Below are positions 7,916-15,019 of a stretch of DNA of 64,000 nucleotides, in pieces. Position numbers and translations under genes: made by a program. Source of the stretch: Frankia sp. QA3 (GTDB lineage Bacteria; Actinomycetota; Actinomycetes; Frankiales; Frankiaceae); assembly GCF_000262465.1 (NCBI RefSeq), contig NZ_CM001489.1, positions 5,137,362-5,201,361 on the forward strand, in the 5' to 3' direction. How positions within the stretch are numbered: the stretch's first letter is position 1; every line of letters begins with the position of its first letter. A model generated the notes under the pieces. It did no database searches. It saw nothing but the letters and a program-made list of their open reading frames with translations, and was not told the origin of the DNA.

Positions 7916-9527
7916 GGCATTGATCGAGCATGGCGGTACCGGTCGCACTCTTCCGACCCCTGCCCTCCCGCCGTCGGGCATTGACTTTCCCCTGACCCTC
8001 ACCACGTTCAGTGGTCGGAAGTGGGGGCTGTACCTACGGATCTCAGACGACGCCAAGAAGGACGAGAAGGGCGTGGCGCGCCAGGAGGCGGACGAGCGCG
8101 CGTGGGTGGAGCAGGTCAGCGGCATTGTGGAGAAGGTCTATACGGAGAACGACACGTCCGCGTACAAGAAGCGGAAGGTCGTTTTGCCGGACGGCACGGT
8201 GGTGTGGCGGGTGGTCCGTCCGCTCTGGGAAGAGATGTTGAAAGATCTTCGGTCCGGTGTGATTCAGGGTGTCGTCGTCTACGACCTGGACAGGTTGGCG
8301 CGCGATCCGCGCGACCTCGAAGACGCCATTGAGATCGTGGAGCATCACCGCCGGCCGGTCGTGGGTCTGACCGGCGGTTTTGATCTGCTGACCGACAGCG
8401 GCAAGTTCGCCGCCCGGATCCTGGTCGCTTGCGCCAACAAAGCCTCCGCCGACACCGCGCGCCGCGTACGCCGCAAGCATGTGGACTTGCAGGCCGAGGG
8501 GTCGACCGGCAGCGGACCGCGTCCGTTCGGATGGGCCGATGATCACGCCACGTTGCACCCGACGGAGGCCCCGATCGTGCAACGGGTCTGCCGCCAGGTG
8601 GGCGAGGGCATCCCGATCGACGCAATCGTGCGTGACCTCAACAAGCAGGGGATCACCGGTACCCGCGGGAAGCCCTGGCGGGTGAGCACCTTGAAGCCGT
8701 ATCTACGCAACCCGCGTCTGTGCGGGTGGCGTGGCCGGACGGTGGGCACGGTCAACCCGCAGACCGGAGAGACGTGCCGGCACGTCGAAATCGTCCGCGA
8801 CGCCGCCGGAAATCCGGTCGTCGGACAGTGGCAGCCGATCATCACGCCGGAGCAGTGGGAAACGGTCGTGGAGAAGATCGGAACGCGGAAGCAGCCCGGT
8901 AACGGCCACAACGCCCGCCGCTATCTGCTCAGCGGTATCACCCGATGCGGAGAGTGCGGCCGGAAAATGTCCGGCATGCCCCGGCCGGATGGGCGTGGCT
9001 ACGCCTACCGGTGCAACCCGCAGAATCTCGGCTGTTCCAAGATCGTACGGGACGGGATCAAGGTGGACGCCTACGTGACCGCCGCCCTACTCGCGAAAGT
9101 CGAGATGGAACTCAGCCAGGCCGTTGCCGTCGTGGACACCACGTGGTCGAGGGAGACCGAGCTTGCCGACACGGAGAAGGAGATTGCCGAGCTCACCGCG
9201 CGTTTCAAGGCGAAGACGATCAGCAGTGGCCGGTACTACGATCTGCTGGCCCATTTGGAAGGGCAGGAAAGGGAGCTACTGGCCGAGCGCCGGAAGCACA
9301 CCGCCGCCGTCCGGGCCACCAAGGCGCGTCCCGCGAACGTGCGCGCCGAATGGAACAGCGACGGCTGCCCATTGTCGTGGAAGCGAGCGATCATCGAGGA
9401 CTACATCCACGCCGTCGTCGTCAACAAGGCGCGGTACAAGGGCGCCCGCTTTGACCCCGATCTACTCGACATCACGTGGAAGGGCGAGGCCGACGCCGAC
9501 GTCGCCCCCGAAGCCGAAGCCGCCTAG
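7914..9527 (+). CDS. int: Large serine recombinase, AICE integrase
   Basis: 537 residues from ATG 7914. It has the resolvase-type catalytic domain (YLRISDD with the nucleophilic Ser; VVVYDLDRLARDPRDLEDA with the active-site Arg region), a recombinase domain (FGWADDHATLHPTEAPIVQRVCRQV; GITGTRGKPWRVSTLKPYLRNPRLCGWR), a zinc ribbon (CGECGRKMSGM, then YRCNPQNLGC) and a C-terminal coiled coil (about residues 405-465). Length and domain order match large serine integrases. The start is only 30 bp inside the attL core, with no obvious Shine-Dalgarno. In the integrated state transcription may enter from the interrupted methyltransferase gene; in the circle it would come from the excisionase side. It should catalyse attP x attB integration unaided and excision with a directionality factor. 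Confidence 0.93.
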   Translation: MALIEHGGTGRTLPTPALPPSGIDFPLTLTTFSGRKWGLYLRISDDAKKDEKGVARQEADERAWVEQVSGIVEKVYTENDTSAYKKRKVVLPDGTVVWRVVRPLWEEMLKDLRSGVIQGVVVYDLDRLARDPRDLEDAIEIVEHHRRPVVGLTGGFDLLTDSGKFAARILVACANKASADTARRVRRKHVDLQAEGSTGSGPRPFGWADDHATLHPTEAPIVQRVCRQVGEGIPIDAIVRDLNKQGITGTRGKPWRVSTLKPYLRNPRLCGWRGRTVGTVNPQTGETCRHVEIVRDAAGNPVVGQWQPIITPEQWETVVEKIGTRKQPGNGHNARRYLLSGITRCGECGRKMSGMPRPDGRGYAYRCNPQNLGCSKIVRDGIKVDAYVTAALLAKVEMELSQAVAVVDTTWSRETELADTEKEIAELTARFKAKTISSGRYYDLLAHLEGQERELLAERRKHTAAVRATKARPANVRAEWNSDGCPLSWKRAIIEDYIHAVVVNKARYKGARFDPDLLDITWKGEADADVAPEAEAA

Positions 9528-9576
9528 CGCACCGGACGGCCGCCCCCGACCAGCAGGGGAAGGGACGGCCGTCACT

Positions 9577-9981
9577 TCACGAGCCGCCATCGTCCGCGCG
9601 ACGGCCCGTGGCAGGCAGTGACAGGCCGAACATTCCCGCGGCATGCGCGCGTTGGCGCGCCGACCAGCGAGGAGCCCGAGCCGCCTGCACTCGCCCCCAC
9701 GCATCAGGGGACAGCACCCCTTGCCGATCATCGACCACCGCACACGGTGAACCATCACCATCCGATGACTCGCCGTAGCCGACAGTGGGGGTACGTGGCT
9801 CCACGGCAGCCTGCCCACCCACCCTTACCGTACCCGGCATGATCCTTTCGGCCGCGTCGTGCGCGGATACATCGGAACCTTCGGTGCTCAGTTCCGGCAC
9901 GGCCAACACCGGGGATGCGTCCACCTGGCCGCAGTCCGCTTGCCAGTCGTCAAACGGAAGCATCGTGGCTACGCCGCTCAT
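9577..9981 (-). CDS. Small AICE protein coupled to rep, function unknown
   Basis: 134 residues starting at ATG 9981, which overlaps the rep TGA as ATGA, a strong sign of translational coupling. The product is acidic to neutral with no clear domain (LPFDDWQADCGQVDASPVLA near the start, Arg/Ala-rich end). It ends 50 bp from the convergent integrase. Rep-linked small genes of AICEs often encode replication or excision accessories, but nothing in this sequence identifies such a role. The alternative is that the frame is fortuitous; coupling argues against it. Confidence 0.5.
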   Translation of the reverse strand: MSGVATMLPFDDWQADCGQVDASPVLAVPELSTEGSDVSAHDAAERIMPGTVRVGGQAAVEPRTPTVGYGESSDGDGSPCAVVDDRQGVLSPDAWGRVQAARAPRWSARQRAHAAGMFGLSLPATGRRADDGGS

Positions 9982-11387
9982 TGACCGGCCCGCCACGAGC
10001 CAGGCACCCGGACAGCCGCCCGTAGCGGACCGGCCGGGGGCGGCCCGCCGGTATCGGACTCACCTGGCGAACCCCGACCCGCGTACGACCAGGCCCCGAC
10101 GACAATCGTTCGAGAATCGCCGTCCGGCCGACCGAAGGCATCGACCGGCAGCCCGCCGGACATGACCGCCGCCATCGTCCGCGCGTAGACCCGCCGGGCA
10201 CCGCGCAACGCCCCGAACGTCGTGCTGTACCGCCTCGACTTGGTGATCCAGTGGCCGCCGAAGCCGAAACCGTGGGACCAGCGATGCAGCCCCGGCAGCC
10301 GCCCAGGCTTACGACCGGCCGCATCGTCCAAGGCCGCCGCGAAACCCTCGACCGAGCCGAGAGTCCAGCACGTCTCCACCATCCGCCGGGCGTGGCCATC
10401 CAGGGCCAGCCGGGCGAGGTGCGCGAGGCTACGCACCGGCCGATCCAGCAACCCAGAGCCGGTCACACTCTTCGTCAGGTACTTCGCCAAATAGTTCGCG
10501 ATCTTGCCGGAGGTGTCGGGCCCGTCGGTTGCGAGCGCCCGCACATCCATCTGCGCACCCCAACGGACCGGAACCACGCCCGCCGGGTCCGCCGGGTCCG
10601 GTGCGTCGACCGTGACGCCGGCCGCAACCTCCCGCAGGCAGTCCGCCACCAGGTCGAGGGAAGCCCAGCCGGGTGGGGGCACGATGTCGTCCGTGGCCGC
10701 GCCGCGCCCGTCCACCCGGATGACCACGTGCAGGTGCACCAAGCCCCGGGCCTGCATTTCCGCCGCCTTCACGAACGTCACCCGCAGCTCACGGCGCAAC
10801 GCAGCGACCGACCGGCCGGACGCCGCCGCCAACGCCGATTCCAGCCGGTCACGTGTGACCTTCCACAACATCGGCAGCATCGCATTCCACACGACCGCGC
10901 CCGCATAGTCGAAGCAGTCCCCGCACAGCGGCTTGCCCAGCAGCCGATCACCGTCCCCATGCCGGGCGTGGCAGCCCGCCGGGCGGCCATGCGGACAAGT
11001 TCCCCGCCGGGGCCGGCACGCCCGCGCCTGCCCGTTCTTTCCTTTGCTCCGCCGGGAGTGCACCGGCCCGAAACTCGGCGCGGTCAACGTGACGAACAGC
11101 GCCGGATGGTCGCCGATGTGGGCGGGTAGGCCGTCACCGCCAGTCAACCCGGCCAGGACGAGGCGCCGCGCGTCCCGCTTGTAGGTCTGCGAGCAGGCCG
11201 GACACACCGACTCCCGCCGGTTGTTACACCGCACATGCACCACACGGCCTGGCTGGGCCGCGGAGGAGAACGCCCGGCGCACCTCACCCGACGCCCGATC
11301 CACATGGTCGGTATGGCCCTTGAGTCGGATCGGTGACGAGCAGCCACCCGCCACCCGCCGCTCGTCGGAAAGTAGTTCGACAGTCAA
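9978..11387 (-). CDS. rep: RepSA-like HUH replication initiator of the AICE
   Basis: 469 residues. Recognisable elements: a Cys-rich N-terminal part (RCNNRRESVCPACSQTYKRDARRLV), motif I-like ALFVTLTAPSFG, a second Cys/His cluster (CPHGRPAGCHARH, CGDCFDY) and the HUH-type motif GLVHLHVVIRVDG with two metal-binding histidines. This is the layout of pSAM2 RepSA-type rolling-circle initiators, which nick the origin so the excised circle can replicate before transfer. The start is TTG 11387, with GAGGT seven bases upstream. Downstream coupled to the 9577-9981 gene; traB lies 115 bp upstream on the same strand. Replication origins of such elements often lie in or near rep. Confidence 0.85.
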   Translation of the reverse strand: MTVELLSDERRVAGGCSSPIRLKGHTDHVDRASGEVRRAFSSAAQPGRVVHVRCNNRRESVCPACSQTYKRDARRLVLAGLTGGDGLPAHIGDHPALFVTLTAPSFGPVHSRRSKGKNGQARACRPRRGTCPHGRPAGCHARHGDGDRLLGKPLCGDCFDYAGAVVWNAMLPMLWKVTRDRLESALAAASGRSVAALRRELRVTFVKAAEMQARGLVHLHVVIRVDGRGAATDDIVPPPGWASLDLVADCLREVAAGVTVDAPDPADPAGVVPVRWGAQMDVRALATDGPDTSGKIANYLAKYLTKSVTGSGLLDRPVRSLAHLARLALDGHARRMVETCWTLGSVEGFAAALDDAAGRKPGRLPGLHRWSHGFGFGGHWITKSRRYSTTFGALRGARRVYARTMAAVMSGGLPVDAFGRPDGDSRTIVVGAWSYAGRGSPGESDTGGPPPAGPLRAAVRVPGSWRAGQ

Positions 11388-11502
11388 TGTGAGTACCTCG
11401 CGGGGGCAGGGTTCAGCGCCCGGTCCCCGATGAGGTCAGACCGAGAGCGAACAGAGGCAGCAGGGGGCGGGGCGACCTGGCAGGCAGCGCGGTATCGCGA
11501 CG

Positions 11503-13161
11503 TCAGGGGCGGCGGACGCGGCTTTCCCAGGCGCGCCAGGCCGCCTCAGCAGCCGGACTACCGTCATCGAGCGCAGGCGGCAACGGGATCGCCCGCGGCG
11601 CGACGGGCGGAGGCAACGGCCAACCGCGCAGCGGAATAGTCGGCCCATCCCCGTCGCCGTACCGTTCGGTCGCCACCGGCCGGGGGCGACTTGCGCGAGG
11701 CGGGGTGGGTGGCGCAGCCGGGCCCGCGGCCGGCGGCAGGGAAGGGGTCCAGCCGGGGACCCGTGGCGCCGGCGGGGGCACCGCGGACGACGCCGGCGGG
11801 GGTGGGGCGGCGGATGGCCGCTGCTGGGTGGCCATGGCCCGGATGTCGTCGTCCGTCAGCCACCCAGCCCGCACCCGTACCGGGGTCGGGTCGCCATCGA
11901 CCAGGACATAGCCGACGCCGGGAAGGCCGCGGGGAATTCGTTCACACGCCGCCCCGCGATCGTGGGCGCCGCCGCCCAGGACCATGTCCGACTGCGCTTT
12001 TTCCGTCATGCGCAGCGCGACCCGCACGGGGAACAGGTCGCGCAGCGGCAGCACCTCTTTCCGGGGGTCCTGCACCGCGCCGACCACGACGACACCGGGG
12101 GCCCGCCCCTGACTCAGTAGCAGGGACAGCGACGCGCCGATTTGCTTCTTGCGCTCCGGATCAGACACGTAGGCAGTCAGCGAGGCGATTTCGTCGACGA
12201 GCACGACCACCAGCGGGTCACCGGGCGAAGGCGTATGCAGCCGGGACACCCCGCGTAGCCGCCCAGTCCGCCGGTTCATGGTCTGCACAGCGTCGGAGAG
12301 AAGATCGTTGATGCTGTCGACGTCGCAGGCGAACCGCTCGAACAACGGTTCCCCGAAGCCGAGTTCCATGCCGCCTTTCGGATCGACGGCCCACACCTCG
12401 ACCAGGCCCGCGCGGATCGCCGGGGCCAACGCCCGCACGATCGACCACAACACGCTTCCCTTACCTGCGCCGGTCGCCCCGGCGACGAGGACATGCGAGC
12501 CCCGCAACGGCAACAGCCACGCCGTACCGTCCTCCCGCGCGCCGACCGGCAGCCGGTCCAGGTCCCCAGGATCACCCGGCGGCAGCAGGTCCGCACGGAC
12601 CGGGCGACCGAGGACTTCCCGGCGGACCAGGACCAGCCCGACCCGATCAGCGCGGTCCAGATCAGGAGAGATACGCAGTTCCCGCAGTTTCAAAGTGGCG
12701 GTCAACCGGCCCGCCGCCTGATGCAGCTCCACGACCGACCCGCCAGGGGGCAGGGTGATCCACATGTGCCAGCCGGCCGCGCCGCGCCGGGCCCGCCGAA
12801 TACGCGGAGTGCGCCCGACGATCCGACCTGGGGTTTCCAGCCGGCACGCCCGGCACGCCGCCGCCCACCGCCGCCGCAACCGCCCACCGAGCAGCCAGCC
12901 CAACGCCGCCCGCCGCGCCGCCGGCACCACCGCGACGACGACCAGCAGCGCGAGGAACAGCCACCGGCCGCCGGTCGGCCCGACCAGCGCGACGCACCGC
13001 CGGTACACCAGCAGCACCGCGACGAGCGTGACGGCCTCACGCCGCCAGCCCCACACATGCCGGCCGACATGACGCACCAGCAGTTCGGCCACCGAGGGGC
13101 GAAGAGCGAGCCGGTACTGATCGGGCCGAAACCGACCCCGACGAATCTTGAGCACGGCCAT
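11503..13161 (-). CDS. FtsK/SpoIIIE-type DNA translocase, TraB-like conjugal transfer protein
   Basis: 552 residues from ATG 13161 (AAAGGGGGA upstream). Two hydrophobic N-terminal segments (AVTLVAVLLVYRR; WLFLALLVVVAVVPAA) precede a RecA-like motor: Walker A VAGATGAGKGSVL, VWAVDPKGGMELG, Walker B VVVLVDEIASL, sensor-like QGRAPGVVVVGAVQDPR. The tail is Pro-rich with charged residues. TraB-type proteins assemble as hexamers at the hyphal membrane and pump double-stranded element DNA after binding clt repeats. It is the only transfer motor visible in the element, consistent with AICE biology. Upstream on the same strand are three small genes that probably share the transcript. Confidence 0.87.
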   Translation of the reverse strand: MAVLKIRRGRFRPDQYRLALRPSVAELLVRHVGRHVWGWRREAVTLVAVLLVYRRCVALVGPTGGRWLFLALLVVVAVVPAARRAALGWLLGGRLRRRWAAACRACRLETPGRIVGRTPRIRRARRGAAGWHMWITLPPGGSVVELHQAAGRLTATLKLRELRISPDLDRADRVGLVLVRREVLGRPVRADLLPPGDPGDLDRLPVGAREDGTAWLLPLRGSHVLVAGATGAGKGSVLWSIVRALAPAIRAGLVEVWAVDPKGGMELGFGEPLFERFACDVDSINDLLSDAVQTMNRRTGRLRGVSRLHTPSPGDPLVVVLVDEIASLTAYVSDPERKKQIGASLSLLLSQGRAPGVVVVGAVQDPRKEVLPLRDLFPVRVALRMTEKAQSDMVLGGGAHDRGAACERIPRGLPGVGYVLVDGDPTPVRVRAGWLTDDDIRAMATQQRPSAAPPPPASSAVPPPAPRVPGWTPSLPPAAGPAAPPTPPRASRPRPVATERYGDGDGPTIPLRGWPLPPPVAPRAIPLPPALDDGSPAAEAAWRAWESRVRRP

Positions 13162-13272
13162 CGTGACCGTCCCCCTTTCCGATCTCACCAGACGACAGGG
13201 AGCACGACAAAAAAGGGGGGGTGGTGGTGCGAGGTCACGACACCACCACCCCCCGGACCTGCGGAAAGGGGT

Positions 13273-13617
13273 CTAGTTCTTGCCGGCCGGCGGTGCCGCC
13301 GGGGGCGGGGCCGCCGGCAGGGGCCGGATTTCCCGCGCGCTCCACGAGATGCCATGGCGGTCCGTCATCGCCCACTGCGTGCCTGTCAGGCCGACCAGCG
13401 CCACCGGCACGCCCACGCTCACCTTCGGCGGCTCACCGGCCACCTTCACCTTGAGCAGGGACGCGTCGCCGTTGTAGGTCACCGCGACCTGCACGACGTG
13501 CACCGGCAGGCCGTCCCGGTTCGCTTTCGGCTTACCGTCCAGGTCCACATCCGGCGTTGCCGTCGACACGGCCACCACGTTCGTCAACAGCGTCTCGTTC
13601 ACCGGAATCACACGCAT
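13273..13617 (-). CDS. Small AICE-conserved-type protein, OB-like beta pattern, function unknown
   Basis: 114 residues from ATG 13617, with AGGAGG-like purines just upstream (13622-13628 region). Sequence begins MRVIPVNETLLTNVVAVS and contains alternating beta-rich segments (VHVVQVAVTYNGDASLLKVKVAG; VSVGVPVALVGLTGTQWAM) and a Pro/Ala tail. Small proteins of this kind sit upstream of traB in many actinomycete elements and are sometimes annotated as replication/integration/excision activators; that role is not demonstrated here. It lies 111 bp upstream of traB on the same strand. Confidence 0.65.
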   Translation of the reverse strand: MRVIPVNETLLTNVVAVSTATPDVDLDGKPKANRDGLPVHVVQVAVTYNGDASLLKVKVAGEPPKVSVGVPVALVGLTGTQWAMTDRHGISWSAREIRPLPAAPPPAAPPAGKN

Positions 13618-13629
13618 AAAAGTTCCTCC

Positions 13630-13839
13630 TTAGCTGCGAGAACCGCACGGGCGCACGGTTCCGAAAATGGTCGGGTGATAGTCAGCCGACGGACACGACA
13701 CCGTCGCCGGAGGGGTAGAGGTGCGGTCAAGCAGAGCAACGGCGACCGTGAACCCCAGCGAGAACAGCGCCGCCATCCACGCGCCCAGCGCGAGGACCGC
13801 CAGCATGCTCATGTGATGACCCGGCATGTCGTCATCCAC
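13630..13839 (-). CDS. Small membrane protein, Spd-like
   Basis: 69 residues from GTG 13839, with GAAGG about nine bases upstream; ATG codons follow at 13827 and later. One strong hydrophobic segment (MLAVLALGAWMAALFSLGFTVAVALL) followed by a short Cys-containing tail. Overlaps the end of the preceding membrane-protein gene by eight bases. Such paired small membrane proteins resemble spread (Spd) proteins that help intramycelial movement of AICEs and plasmids; assignment is by position and topology only. Confidence 0.55.
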   Translation of the reverse strand: MDDDMPGHHMSMLAVLALGAWMAALFSLGFTVAVALLDRTSTPPATVSCPSADYHPTIFGTVRPCGSRS

Positions 13840-14011
13840 CGCGGGTCACCTTCGCCACGAGCCAGAACACGAAGACGACGATCAGCGCGACCGTGATGAC
13901 AGCCGCCCAGGTACCCGCCGACGACAGGAAGAACAGGCCCAGGTAGAGCGCCCAGAAGTTGAACACCCAGAACGTGAAACCATACGAGCGGCGCACGTAG
14001 TATCGAGGCAC
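13832..14011 (-). CDS. Small membrane protein, Spd-like
   Basis: 59 residues from GTG 14011; GGGGG lies about eight bases upstream. Begins VPRYYVRRSYGFTFWVFNFW, then two hydrophobic segments (ALYLGLFFLSSAGTWAAVITVALIVVFVFWLVAKV). First gene of the minus-strand transfer operon. A longer in-frame start at 14086 exists but lacks a better ribosome site. No enzymatic motif; a role in intramycelial spread is inferred from the neighbourhood. Confidence 0.55.
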   Translation of the reverse strand: MPRYYVRRSYGFTFWVFNFWALYLGLFFLSSAGTWAAVITVALIVVFVFWLVAKVTRGG

Positions 14012-14086
14012 GACAGACAACCCCCAGAACACAACGCGGGTGGAAACGGGAAGGCCGGGAAGCGGAAACGCTCCGACGCCGCCCAC

Positions 14087-14452
14087 TCTGCCCCGCGCGC
14101 CGCCTGTCGAGAAGGTTCCACAGCCGGTTATTCCGCGGAATTACCCGGCATGAGAAGCGGTGTACACGTCACGCCGAACCGGACCAGACCCGGAGTGCAC
14201 ACGGAGTACCCAGAACGGTGCAGCACCGGACCGGGCACGGAGTACACCCGGACCGGGCGCCTCAACACCCACCCAACCGGCCATAGCCGGCACAGTGTCA
14301 CCGTCCGATCACGGGTGACCATGTGGATGCGGAGCAGAACCGGACTCAGCACGGACCCGACCCGGAGCACACCCGGCGCAGCCACACCGGACCACACCCG
14401 GAGTGGAACCGGAGTCGCGGGTCAGGGACAACCAGGAAGGACCCACCCGCCG
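14087..14452. repeat. Divergent-operon spacer with degenerate iteron-like repeats
   Basis: Between the minus-strand transfer operon and the plus-strand kinase operon. From about 14180 to 14415 the sequence is filled with variants of CCCGGAGTGCAC and CACGGAGTACACC (examples near 14190-14212, 14233-14250, 14360-14375 and 14395-14405). A palindrome ATTCCGCGGAAT lies near 14130. No plausible gene. The repeats could be replication iterons, a clt site for the TraB-like protein, or operators for the divergent promoters. Confidence 0.5.
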
Positions 14453-15019
14453 ATGGCCACCGAAGGTGATCGCACCGAGGCGCTACGTGCCAGTCTTGTC
14501 CCGGCCTACAAGCGCGGCATCCCGCACGCCGCTGATCTCGCGTCGAATGGCGAGGTCCGGCCGTTGCTCGATCTGCTGGTCCCCGCCGACGGACGGGCCA
14601 GTGAGCATCAGCGTGCCCGCACCGCCCACCGGATGATCGTCACCGCGGTGGACGCGCTCACCAGCCCCCGCGCGGACGCCGCCGCGATCATGCTTGGCCT
14701 GGTGTCCGCGCCACCCGGCCGGGACAGGGGGATCACCGCGCGCAAGGAAGCCGCCGCCCAGCAGCACGGCATCTCCGCCGACTGGTTCACCCGCAGCGAG
14801 CTGGAACCCATGACCCTCGCCCTGGCGATGGAACTGGACCAGCAGCTACGCCGCACCGAAGGGCGCACTGTCACCGACCCCTACCGGTACCGTGACCCCT
14901 CCACCCTGCCCCCACCACCACCGGCCACCAGCTTCCGCCCTCGTCCCGCAGCCATGCCCCCACCGCCACCGGCCGTTCCGATACCGCCCCGCCGCCGTCC
15001 CCCCGCTGAACAGTCGTGA
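14453..15019 (+). CDS. Unknown protein coupled to the kinase gene
   Basis: 188 residues from ATG 14453, with AGGAAGGA about ten bases upstream. N-terminal two thirds look globular and helical (EALRASLVPAYKRGIPHAADL; RMIVTAVDALTSPRADAAAIMLGLV; ARKEAAAQQHGISADWFTRSEL); the last 40 residues are Pro/Arg-rich and disordered. No family recognised. Its stop overlaps the GTG of the following Ser/Thr kinase (GTGA), so the two are made together and the product may be a partner or substrate of the kinase. Confidence 0.7.
   Translation: MATEGDRTEALRASLVPAYKRGIPHAADLASNGEVRPLLDLLVPADGRASEHQRARTAHRMIVTAVDALTSPRADAAAIMLGLVSAPPGRDRGITARKEAAAQQHGISADWFTRSELEPMTLALAMELDQQLRRTEGRTVTDPYRYRDPSTLPPPPPATSFRPRPAAMPPPPPAVPIPPRRRPPAEQS

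Noticed and set aside
7559..7984. Calling the methyltransferase 5' half as an intact 141-residue gene
   Set aside because: The last 33 codons are element DNA; the downstream half at 25726 shows that the true gene is longer.
14128..14397. 89-codon minus-strand ORF in the iteron-like region
   Set aside because: Its sequence simply translates the direct repeats (VYSVPG and similar) and lacks an RBS.
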